From Atriophallophorus winterbourni (taxonomy: Eukaryota; Platyhelminthes; Trematoda; Plagiorchiida; Microphallidae): DNA of 64,000 nucleotides. The notes beneath the pieces were generated by a model. The model searched no databases, was not told where the DNA came from, and worked only from the letters and a program-made list of their open reading frames with translations. Below are positions 11,795-23,400 of the stretch, one piece after another. The stretch covers positions 1 to 64,000 of the forward strand of contig JACCGJ010013209.1 in NCBI GenBank assembly GCA_013407085.1, given 5' to 3'. Each line of letters starts with the position of its first letter. Position 1 is the first letter of the stretch. Position numbers and translations under genes: made by a program.

Positions 11795-13180
11795 TTGAAA
11801 AAGCGAAATTTGGCATGGGCTATTCACAGGTTTGCCAGAACTGATTATACGTGGGCAAATTTTCGCGAATTGTGGAATCAAGTCACAAATCTCATCCGAG
11901 AGGTCAACAAATATCACCAGAATCAGCTGGCGGTAAGAATGCAGCGAAATCCCAAACTGCTTTATCGTACTGTTAACAACGCTACGAAGCTGAAACTCGG
12001 TGATTTTCCGACCGTGACAGATAAAGGACTGAATAATTCTGTGCTGAAAACCGTTAACGCTCTAGCTGGTTTTTATTCACGAGTTTTCACCCAAAGGATG
12101 AATTACAGCGGTCAGAATTGTCACCACCAAATGTGCCGGAGAATATATACGATGTATGCATCAGTTCGGAAATACTGCAGCACCACCTACGTAAGTTGAA
12201 TATCGACAAGTCCCCGGGAGCTGATGGAATCACACCTGCAATTCTAAAGTTATGCGGCAGTCAATTGTGCGAACCACTTTTTGATTTATTTAACTACTCC
12301 TTGATGGAGGGTGTTGTACCTAATGACTGGAAGAGAGGAATCATAACACCCATCTACAAAGGTGGAACTCGTTCTGAACCAGCAAATTCCCACCCTGTTA
12401 CACTCCTTTAAGTGATTTCAAAAGATATGTAGCGAAAGGTTCGGTACTTGGTTCGCTTCTCTTTTTGGTCTACATCAACGACCTTCCAAAACTTGTCACA
12501 GCCAAAATGGTTCTCTTTGCGGATGATGTTAAAGTTTGGATGCGAATCACGTCAATCGTGGACTGTTTGCGCTAACAAAGCGATGTGGATCTATTAAACA
12601 GCTGGTCGGAGCGAAACAAACTTCCATTTAACTTCAGAAAGTGTAAAATGTTGCAAATACGCAAAGATTTTCTATTCTCATACAACCTTGGATCAAACCA
12701 ACTTGAATGGACAACCAAAGAAAAAAACCTTGGTGTATGGATTGTGGAAGTCTTAAGAATAGCATTCAATGCGAAGCAGTGTACAACCGAGCTAGCCGCA
12801 TGCTAGGTATGCTTCGGCGGATTTTCGGACATTTTTCCCGTGAATCATTCCTCATGCTCATAAATACGTATATTAACCCGGTGATGGATTACTCAGTGCA
12901 AGCTTGGTCACAGTGGCTGCAAAAGGACATCAAGCTGCTCGAGAGGATTTATCACAGAGCAAACAAAATGGTTGGCTGTTTTCGCAAACTACCATATGAG
13001 AATCGACTTGAGCAGATTAATTTGGATACACTGCTTTACAGACGGGTTAGATTTGATCTAATCCTAACGTACAAAATAATGAACTCAAAGGCGCACCCTC
13101 TGAGGCATCTATTTCGCCTCCGGTCAAGCCATGTCACACGTACTCACCCATTGGCATTTGATATCATACTTTCCCACTAG
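11795..13180 (+). pseudogene. CR1-like reverse transcriptase with internal deletion
   Basis: Linker and RT N-terminus read in 11795-12411 (RKLNIDKSPGADGITPAILK, RGIITPIYKGGTR). At about 12436 the sequence jumps from the start of the palm to GGTTCGGTACTTGG, so about 350 bp including motif A and the start of motif B are missing relative to copy 1. The FADDVK box, the TAA stop also present in copy 1 (12573-12575) and the thumb and C-terminal region (12585-13180) follow with a frameshift. It cannot encode a polymerase. Confidence 0.82.
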
Positions 13181-13527
13181 AACTCCCGTCGGTCCTTCTA
13201 TTCGGTGCGCGTTTGTTTCTTATGAAACTCCCTACTGTCAGATGTTGTCCAATCATCTAGTGAAAGGATTTTCAGGAACAAATTGGATATATTTATGCGT
13301 AGTAATTCCACCCTGCATCCCGTTTATATAACATGATCTTTTTCAAAACGAATATTTTTTCATCATACAGCCACAATACATGACTTTTTTGTAACTACAA
13401 AACTGTCGATCTTCCTAATGACTCAATTTATTTTGTATATATATTTATTGTCTTTATGCGAATATCCTGTGGTGTTGTACAGATACGAGCTTTTTTATAC
13501 CATAAATTCTTGAATCTTGAATCTTGA

Positions 13528-13620
13528 CATGCGACTGACGTCTATCCTAGGCTTAGCAGACAATTTGGTGCGGAGAATTCTAGTGTGGGGAAGCTCCATT
13601 TTTGCACAGACCAGTGCAAA
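13528..13620 (-). mobile_element. RTE-like copy A, distal piece
   Basis: ACAATTTGGTGCGGAGAATT and GGGGAAGCTCCATTTTTGCAC match the sequence that follows GGTTCGCACATGCG in the uninterrupted RTE-like copy at about 31825-31910. It is therefore the 5'-ward piece of copy A displaced by the U6-CR1 insertion. Homology fades after about 13620. Confidence 0.75.
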
Positions 13621-16600
13621 TAAGACGAAAGTTGAAACGTATCACAAAGAAACCACGAACACAATTAAATACTATTTATTATTTCCGATAAACAGCTGAT
13701 CGTTATCGCATATATGCAAGCAACTTACAATCCAATTTTGTTGTAGTACGCATCTAATGAGATTTGCGTTGCAGTCATTTATCATTCGCTTTTGTGCTTC
13801 GTAGATTATAGAATCCGTTGTGATGCGATATCTCACACGGCGTTAAAATGATTGAATTCATGATGTTCGTTTACACGGCAAACGTTTTGTGAGCATATCT
13901 CAGAAAAGTCACATTTTGTATTAGATGAAATCCAGGTCGTACGAAATCATACGCTCAAAATCGGTTATTGTTTTCCATTCTGAGATCTAGGAATTCATGA
14001 CGTCTCATACGTTATACAGCTGCCCTAATTAAAGTTCAGATGATAAGGCTTTTCTCTATATAACGCCCTATGATTTGGTTGTTACGCAAAAGGTTATGTG
14101 TATTAAATATATTACCAGCAACGTCCACAAACAACATTTTAATTTAGTTTTGTTGAAATTAACTGCGGCAGTGAAGTTTTCGAATTAGGAATTAATATTA
14201 AATTATTCATTCCCTGGCTATTTGTTCTCCGTCTATGAAGAATATTTCGAAAGAATAAATTATTTTGGTTGGACAAATGTCAGCTTTAAACGAATGTAGA
14301 AAGAAATATACTATTTAGAAGTTGCAAATGAAGTTGACATACGTGGTCCTGTGAATATGCATGAAAACGATAATTGCAATAATGAAAATATTGATAGTAT
14401 TTATGAACTGAAATTTATGTGCAATCAGTTTAAGCGGATTTTGTAAACGTTATAATTCTAACACACAAAATCCAAAATATCATGGATTATAGATTGGTGG
14501 TCGAAATGGCTAAGACAGGTCGACCGGCAGTCATTGAGGTTGATGCGACAAAAATCCTCACAATCACGAGCTCAGCACTTATGTGAATACAAATAGTTCA
14601 TATTCATCTTATACGTGATAGTTAATTAAATGTTTATAGAACTTCAACAATCGTTTAAACATAACCCCATTAGTTAGGAATAATTACTCATGTAATCCAC
14701 AGCGTCAACTGAACTTGGCCGTGTTCACATGTTTTAGATTGATGTGCATGCACACATGGGAAAATTGACCGATAGAATCCTAGATGGTTTGTTGACTGCT
14801 ACAAGTTATTTGGCAATTAATTAGAAAATTTATTGTTCCGTATCTTAGCTTAAGTTTACGTGTTGGAAAATATCAATGCTATTTCCTAAGAGAGTGATTG
14901 CTAATTATAATTCACGAGTAGTAAAATTACAAGATATGAACGTAATAAAAATAATGTATAATACAAAATTTCGTGCAAATGAAAGCGTTGATACAATGTT
15001 AGATTATTCATATTCATAGATTTATTCATAGATTATATGCAGGTAAAAAGCTATGCTTTACAAGACCCACAAAAATGTACATCGGGTCGGATGGTAAAAA
15101 ATATCATAATAGATTATTGTCAATATTAATATAGAATGATAGCATGTTTTATTCAGATAAATCTTCGAATATTAACTAAGATGTATTCGGTAGTTCGCAG
15201 GAAATGTGACACGGTTTACGTAATTGCATTTGAGTTAAAACGATTAGTTAATATGAGCTTAAAAGAAATCGGAGACTTAACATCCAAACGCTTTTTGTGT
15301 AACTAATAGTCGAATTCATATTTTCTAAAAAATATACATTCTCATATTTGACCATTATTGAATTGACATTGTCGTGATATTCTTTTAATAATTTCAACTC
15401 ACCCGTTAGAAAGCGATACGAAACTGTATGATATAATTAATTTTCAGAACGTATCATTCACCAGAAAACGAATGCAATTTAGACGACTTCATGTTTTGAA
15501 TGCTCATTGACTAATACGTAGGATACATGTGGATGATATTTTAAATAAGATAAACCAAATCTGATAATCTTTTTCAAGCAGTTAGAGAAGATGGAAAAGT
15601 TTAAGAAAACAACCTCATCATAAAAATATTATTATATTATTTATTATTAATTATTCACGCAGAGAGTGTATCTATGGAATATTAGGCTTGTGTCAGCGGT
15701 ATTACTTTTAATTACGAAAATCATTTTTACAAATATAACACCCTCTGAGATTCACTAGTTGTTCGGTTGATAAATTGATGCAGCGATTAGTTTACACTAC
15801 AAGCAGAAACTTTTTAATGGAGCTGACTAGATCAATAGATACGGAAAATACATGGAAATACGAAAAAATGCAACTTATACTTAAATTTAATTAATTTAAC
15901 GAACCGAGGTAGTCTGTTCCATTATGGGCTATCCGAAAAAAATATTCCAAAAGGGAAACCATACATTGTCAGAGAAATGAAAACGCATTTATAAAGTAAT
16001 AAATTTGAGTATAGCATTACGTTTTCGTTTATCATATAAAATTGTTTGTGCTATTATATTTATTCTATATATTGAACTTTTGTGATTAATAATGATAGCA
16101 GAGCTCAATGCAAGATGAAATAGATATGTTGGTGGTTGAAATGCTTGGAACAATTTACATTCTTCTATTCAAAGCAAGGAATTTGAAGTCCCGTTAATTG
16201 AATAAAACGCCGATTTCTTTTTTGTGGACTTCGTGAGACAGAGACTGTAAAACAATACGACAGGATCCTGGCTAGTTTTAATGTTCGAAGTCTGTTTGCC
16301 AATTATCAACTGTTAATTTCAAACACACTTTAACACCCATGCTTCAAACTGAGAAGTGAAAATAAATTATTATCTGTTTTCAGATTAGTAGCTGATTAAA
16401 AATACTATTATATGGGAATTTCGCATCCAATTGATTAGACCTTAATTCTCGTGGTTTGATTGTGGTTGAAGAGACAGTTTTCGATTCTAAATTTCTAATA
16501 AGTGGTTTTTCTCAATTTAGTTTGTTTATTGTATGATCTTTACAATTTGATTGATTGCGTTCAAAAATAAAATATAATTCATTTTCTAAATCAGATCTTC

Positions 16601-18773
16601 TGCGTATCGTTGTGCTTACTTGTTTACCACATTTACGAATATTTCATTCGTCAAAAAGGTAAACAAAATAATATTAGGTATTTGTCATCTGTAATTTCTG
16701 TAATATGTACAAATATCGTTTCAGATTTAACCGGTATGCACTTATAATGTCCAACGATAACTTATTTTCTGGATTATACACAAACATATTCCATTGCGAA
16801 AATGCAAGCACGGTGAAAATAGACTAACAAACGTTTATTCTATCTAAAGTGTCATCTGGCTCTGCAAAATAATTTTGTCCTAAGACATACCTTGTTTCAT
16901 TGATCCTAAAATTTGAAAGTATTTTAGCATTAGCATATGCTTCCAATAAAGAAACAATTATCGATTCAATAAACTCTAATTTTGTTTTGATTTTTGATTT
17001 TGAGATAACACATGGAAACTTTCTTCAAAGCATATCAACCATCTCAATCTTGGTTTCAACGAAACGTTTGCATAGCTTTCAGTAGTAATTATATTGAAAT
17101 AAAAACGACATTTCTCAAATGAAGACATAATGTTTTGAAGAAAAATATTATCTTATGCATTTGCAATGGTCAGGATAATTATTGTGTTGTTTTTGTATAC
17201 AAAAAAACTTTGTAACGCATATTTTACAGAGTTAGTTTATACTAATTGCATTAAAAAATGACTACTCATTTTATTTGATATATCACTCGAATAGTTTGCG
17301 GTTAATCTTAATTTTATGGAACAAAACAGCAACCACGTAGTACGCGTTAATGGAAACATTTCAAGATCAATAGATTTTAAGGTACGGTACAACATTGTTC
17401 TTACAGTGATGGCTGCTAGTAGATTATTTACACGCTAATTACTTCAATAAGCATAAAATGAAGATTTGACTACGTAAATTATGCAAGGTATACAAAGGTT
17501 ACTTAATAAACCGAGACTTCTAATAATTAAAAATAACGATAAATATTTTCCATTCCAAATTGAGGATATATGCGACATAATTGTATAATTATTGTCAGCC
17601 GTTATTTAAATCAATTACAAATAACTGTTAAAATAATATATTATTAATTAGAACAATATTATTGGAAATTCAATCAACCAATCGGTGTATTTCATTCACT
17701 AACCGTATACCGCAGGTTCTTCATAGATATAAAAATGTTAAAGCTGCATTTATATTGCTTTAAATAATAAAACTCAAGGTCAACTTATGTAAAACATTAT
17801 AAGATAATTCTATTCTGCTCCAGTATATAATATTTGCTGTAGAGTTGAAAATATTCAGGGCTGTCTCGCACAAAATTAGCTACTATTAATTTGAGCAAAT
17901 TGTTTGATCACCATTGTTATATACCTTTTGTTATTTACCATTGTTTTTAATTAGATGAGCAGTATAAAAATATGCATAATTTTGAGGAAGATGAAGTGTG
18001 AAATACTTATAACAACATCATCGTTCTTCGGCGTAAATAATTGATGCTATGCATTCATTGGTGAATAATATGCACTAATATCAAATCCAATCAGATAAAT
18101 ATCGAATTTGTTAATACGTTTTGTGAGTAATAATCATGATGCGTAAAATTTGAAAAGATTCAACACCTAGTCATAAGAATATATAACAAAATATCCTTGA
18201 ATCAGGTGCGAAAATGCTATTACGTGGAAGCGCATTGCACAAGATCCACATTTGTTTGCATTAATTTCTTTCTTAAATTCATACACACGAATAATCCTGA
18301 AGATATTTGAAATGCCATTTTATAAAACTGTCGAAAGCATTAATGACATACTTTTGTCCAGTTAATCCGTTATTAATTTTATGATTTATAGAATTTTAGT
18401 CATACTGGTTGAGCATTGTTTAGTATTGTAAAGAATTATTTACGAAATTTTCACATTCATATTCTATGAAAAGGATTGCAAAATTTGCTTCGCTCATTTG
18501 CGTTTAGAGAATTGCGCTAGAGAAAAATAATTCATAGTATTGTTTCAATAGTATAAATGTGAATTTACCGATAAACATTTTTGAGCAATAGTTTTTTTCT
18601 GAAAAGTAAAACATTATTTAAAGTGTATGCCATGTTTACTAGTTGAAGCGACACTCTTCATAAAGATGACTCTCAAAGATATTCACCGACAACAATTAAT
18701 CATTTCCCTTGGATGAAATTCGGACCAAAATAGTTTAGCTATATGACTTATTAAGGTTATAATTGCCAAGTAT
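13621..18773. other. AT-rich region without recognised gene
   Basis: About 5 kb with no convincing exon, RNA gene or repeat. Two short blocks (near 14493 and 16128) share GGTGGTYGAAATG and resemble a pol III A box, but no B box follows, so they are not called. Confidence 0.4.
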
Positions 18774-18956
18774 AAAAAATGTTGATGACTTAGCTAATCA
18801 GTGCCGAATATTTAGCCTCAAAATCGAACAAACAACGTTTTCAAGGAATCAGATTTCACATACTAAAAAGACGCTGCAACAAGATGTTCGGAATCGCTGA
18901 CAGTTTACTTTTAAGTCCTGGTACGCCTTAGTTACTTAAAGATTTCAGTGTAACTG

Positions 18957-20489
18957 TCTGTGTGGTCCACTCAGCACATTATTCCAAATTTCGCTCGAAA
19001 ATAGTATCGTTCCCGCGGAATGGAAATCTGGTATTATCACACCAATCTACAAGGGCGGGAGTCGATCTGACGCTGCGAACTATAGACCAGTTACGTTGTT
19101 GCCAGTAATTTCTAAAGTGCTAGAGAGTTTAGTAGCGGAAAAGATCACCCATCACCTCGAAAACAATAGACTGCTTGCGACTGAACAGCACGGTTTCAGG
19201 AAACATCACTCATGTCTATCTAACCTCTTGCTCACCTTAACCGACTGGACTGAGTGTGTGGACAATGGTTACTCCATCCACGCATGCTTTTTAGACATGT
19301 CAAAGGCTTTCGACCGCGTCAATCATAGTATTTTAATCCAGAAACTTGAATTGCACGGGATAACAGGAAAACTTCTTGCTTGGCTAGAAAACTATTTACG
19401 CGACAGGAGTGCCCAAGTCAGAGTTGACGGCGCCTTATCGAAACCATTCAAAATTACGAGCGGAGTGCCTCAGGGTTCGGTCCTCGGACCGATTTTGTTT
19501 TTGATCTACGCAAACGACATTCCCGAGCGTGTTAAATGCAAGATTATGTTATTTGCAGACGATATAAAGCTTTGGAGAAGCATACGTACCAATGATGACT
19601 GTGAAACTTTGCAGAAGGATCTAAAAACATTGCACGATTGGTCTTTGAGAAACAAACTACCATTCAACTTCCAAAAGTGCAAGGCGTTAAACATTGGAAA
19701 GACTGTTAATTACAACTACACTCTTGGGTCCCACCAACTCGTCTGGACAACTGAAGAGAAGGATTTGGGTGTTTGGGCCAGTTCAAGTCTGAAGACTTCA
19801 CTGCAGTGCAAAGCGGCATACAAAAAGGCGTCACAAGTATTGGCGTTATTGAGACGAATTTTCGGCAGATTCTCCAATCAGTCGGTGCCCCGTATCATGA
19901 ACACCTATCTGAGACCAGCGATTGAGTACGCTGTTCAGGCTTGGTCACCATGGATTCAGAAAGACATCAATCTTCTGCAGCGTATTTACCACCGAACCAC
20001 AAAGCTTGTACCCGGACTAGCTGCTAAACCATATGAAGAACGTTTGAGGAGTCTCACTCTTTTCGACTTTCGCTGTCGTCGACTAAGAGGTGACCTCATA
20101 CTGATGTACAATATTATGCACGTCCCTAACCATCCCTTGTCCAAACTTTTCACACGCTCGCCACCCCGTGCCAGTCGGAAACACGAACTTTCAGTGCTTA
20201 CTCCCACTTCAAGACTGAACTGTCGAAGATATTCGTATGCTGTACGTGTAAGTTTCACATGAAACACCCTCCCCGCCACTGTTACACACTCAGCCAACCT
20301 GGATATTTTTAAAGCTAATTTGGACAAACACCTGAGAGACAACCCAAACTTTGATACGATTTACACTACATGAGTTTTCCTGTTCTTCTTTTTTATTGTA
20401 TATACCTTATAACTCCATCTTATGGTTATTGTTAAGCTAAATGCTTTTCAGACCATTACAACTTTGAATCACTTTGAATCACTTTGAAT
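18957..20489 (+). mobile_element. CR1-like retrotransposon, copy 3, 5'-truncated
   Basis: Begins inside the RT domain (GGTCCACTCAGCACATTA, reading GPLSTL) and ends in three tandem copies of the decamer CTTTGAATCA near 20462-20489. Units 2 and 3 of the surrounding tandem repeat preserve the empty site (CTGTCTGTYTGTCCACATTAGTAGAG). Compared with them the insertion replaced about 10 bp (TTGTCCACA) and made no target-site duplication. It belongs to a different subfamily from the copies at 4-13 kb, judged by its tail repeat and protein sequence. Confidence 0.92.
18960..20370 (+). pseudogene. CR1-like reverse transcriptase, nearly intact
   Basis: Best-preserved RT of the window. The open frame 19096-20262 (388 codons, extending upstream in frame to the 5' truncation) shows ANYRPVTLLPVISK, EQHGFRKHHSC, motif A CFLDMSKAFDRVNHS, motif B SGVPQGSVLGPILF, motif C LFADDIKLW, then the thumb LPFNFQKCK and EKDLGVWASS. 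A single TGA at 20260-20262 replaces the Trp codon of the usual FTWN motif; the frame then continues (NTLPATVTHSANLDIF) to about 20370. Lacking its 5' half, it cannot mobilise itself. Confidence 0.92.
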
Positions 20490-23400
20490 TAGTAGAAAAA
20501 GCAAAAATGTTCTGCACTATGAAATGAAGTTGTCGGTGAGCAATCAAGATTGAATTACTTCTCAACAAAAAATTCTATAATTAATCAATTGGGCATTATA
20601 GAAACCAAATAGAAGGGGGATGCAATTGCTGAATTGTCATATTGTCATATATGAAAACTCAAAGTAGTCAATAGGGATCAAGTATTGTGATTTTTACGTT
20701 TTTATTTCAAACGAAAGTTTGATTATTTATTTTAATCAGATTAATTTATATTTTTAACACATTGGGATATATTATGTCAGCAGATGTTTTCAATAATTCT
20801 ATATTTCATCTGAATTTCAGAAATATTCTGTGCGTAAAATTGGAGACCATCAAGTGTCGTTTAACGAAATCAAAACGTAATAATTGAGCAATTTTTCATG
20901 AGCGGGTCTTCAAATTTACCGGATAACCGGATAAAATCTTGGCAAGCACAAAAAATATATTTCATATATATTTTGGTATGCTTTACAAACAAATTGTAAC
21001 AATTGTGTGTGATCGAATTAGTTCAACCCAAACGTACCGTTTTCAGCCTTTTCTATCGTAGTTGTTTTCGAAAATTGAAAAATAGTGCACTATTATAAAT
21101 GTTTTTATTAGGATTTTTTATTATATATGTTTGAAAAAATGTTGATAACTTAGCCAATCTGTGCCGAATATTTAGCCTCAAAATCGAACAAACAACGTTT
21201 TCAAGGAATCAGATTTCACATACTAAAAGGACGCTGCAACAAGATGTTCGGAATCGTTGACAGTTTACTTTTAAGTCCTGGTACGCCTCAGTTACTTAAA
21301 GATTTCAGTGTAGCTGTCTGTCTGTCCACATTAGTAGAGAAAGCAAAAATGTTCTGCACTATGAAATGAAGTTGTCGGTGGGCAAGCAAAATTGAATTAC
21401 TTCTCAACAAAAAATTCTATAATCAATCAATTGGGCATTATAGAAACCAAATAGAAGTAGGATGCAATTGCTGAATTGTCATATTATTTTTCTTAGTAGT
21501 TGCTTACGATAGATGTGCACTATAATTCAACTTATAATCCAGAGACATGAATAAACTAAAATAGATAAGCATACAAAAATTAAGTGCATAAATTTGTAAT
21601 GAGTCTGAAATTTCTAAAAAGCAAACTGCATATTTAAACACTAGATAAATACAGAATGTTTCAGAATAGATAATGTATGAGACAGATGAATTGGTATGCC
21701 CGATGGAAGCTGTTAGAATTACATTATGAGCGGCAAACTAACGGATTCGTAAAAATACCTAGTTAGCCTATCAGAAATTACAAAATGAAATGATATCGGA
21801 ATATCAGAATCAGTATAAACTCACCACAAATGACCTCTAAAATCAAAAAAAATATTATTCAACTGTTTCATGTACATGCAGATCGTAATCGTACTTTCAC
21901 AAACGGTCGTGTAGTGTGTTTGACCAAAATCAAGCAAATGGACATTTTTGAACCAACATTCGTTTACTGAAATTATTTGACACGATGTAAACTTTAAAAC
22001 AAAAAGCGTCATGTGTGGTTGCTGATAAAGATGTCGTTTATAACGAGTTTAGACATTATAAAAATAGTTTGAAATCAAAATTCAGGAAATCATAAATTTT
22101 TCAAATAATGAGATTTCCGTAATTATTCTAAACGAATTTGAGTAACTTTCGAGGATTATTTGTTTGTTCCCATTTTTCATGTTATATACGAATTTGTCAT
22201 TCACGATTATCGCGAGAAAAAACTTGACAGTTTTGCAATGTCATACGTATAAAAAATTAAGTTAAGGACTTTTCCGCTTTTCCTTCTAGATTGTAATCCC
22301 TTATGAGTTTGGAAGCTGTGTAAAATTTATTCACAATCAAAAGTCTGTTGGATGATATTAGGTGGAACAAGAAATTTACATGGAACTATTTTCAGAAACA
22401 AATTTTGATGAAAAATTTCGAATAACTCGGATGAACTTTGTGAAAATTTCATTTCATTTATATTGCGCCTATTGAGCCATCATACACGAAAGTTTGGTAC
22501 ATAGAATCATAGTTCGTGTTAGAAACGGTTTTAGAAGTGGCATCTTTCATTTGTGAACCAAGGTTTGGAATGTATGTGCGATGCTGCCTCATATCAAGAT
22601 TTGTATCAAATATTTAATTTCGAAATTCAATTTAAGAATTCAAGGCTCATTGGTGCGTTTTTCATTTATTCTATGTAATGCCGTCAAATTTACGTTCATG
22701 GAAACTCAAAGTAGTCAATAGGAATCAAGTATTGTGATTTTTACGTTTTTATTTCAAACGAAAGTTTGAATATTTATTTTAATCAGATTAATTTATAATT
22801 TTAACACATTGGGATATATTATGTCAGCAGATGTTTTCAATAATTCTATATTTCATCTGAATTTCAGAAATATTCTGTGCGTAAAATTGGAGACCATCAT
22901 TAGACGTTTAACGAAATCAAAACGTAATAATTGAGCATTTTTTCTTGAGCAGGTCTTCAAATTTACAGGATAACCGGATAAAATCTTGGCAAGCACAAAA
23001 AATATATTTCATATATATTTTGGTATGCTTTACAAACTAATTGTAACAATTGTGTGTGATCGAATTAGTTCAACCTAAACGTACCGTTTTCAGCCTTTTC
23101 TATCGTAGCTGTTTTCGAAAATTAAAAATAATGCTCTATTATAAATGTTTTTATTAGGATTTTCTATTATATATGTTTGAAAAAATGTTGATAACTTAGC
23201 CAATCAGTGCCGAATATTTAGCATCAAAATCAAACAAACAACGTTTTCAAGGAATCAGATTTCACATACTAAAAGGACGCTGCAACTAGATGTTCGGAAT
23301 CGCTGAAGGTTTACTTTTAAGTCCTGGTACGCCTTAGTTACTTAAAGATTTCAGTGTAACTGTCTGTTTGTCCACATTAGTAGAGAAATCAAAAATGTTC

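Larger units (their letters stand above)
9306..13527 (+). mobile_element. CR1-like retrotransposon, copy 2, fused to U6
   Basis: Long CR1-clade copy beginning immediately after the U6 T run and ending with TTGAATCTTGAATCTTGA at about 13510-13527. It contains ORF1, the APE-type endonuclease, linker, RT and a 3' UTR, all decayed. The whole U6 plus CR1 unit sits inside RTE-like copy A: the RTE breaks after GGTTCGC (9190) and resumes at ACATGCGACTG (about 13526), with no target-site duplication beyond one shared A. The 3' UTR and tail match copy 1 closely. Confidence 0.85.

Noticed and set aside
14493..14560. tRNA-like or SINE head (A-box-like GGTGGTCGAAATGG)
   Set aside because: No B box at the right distance and no cloverleaf; a similar block at 16128 is also alone.
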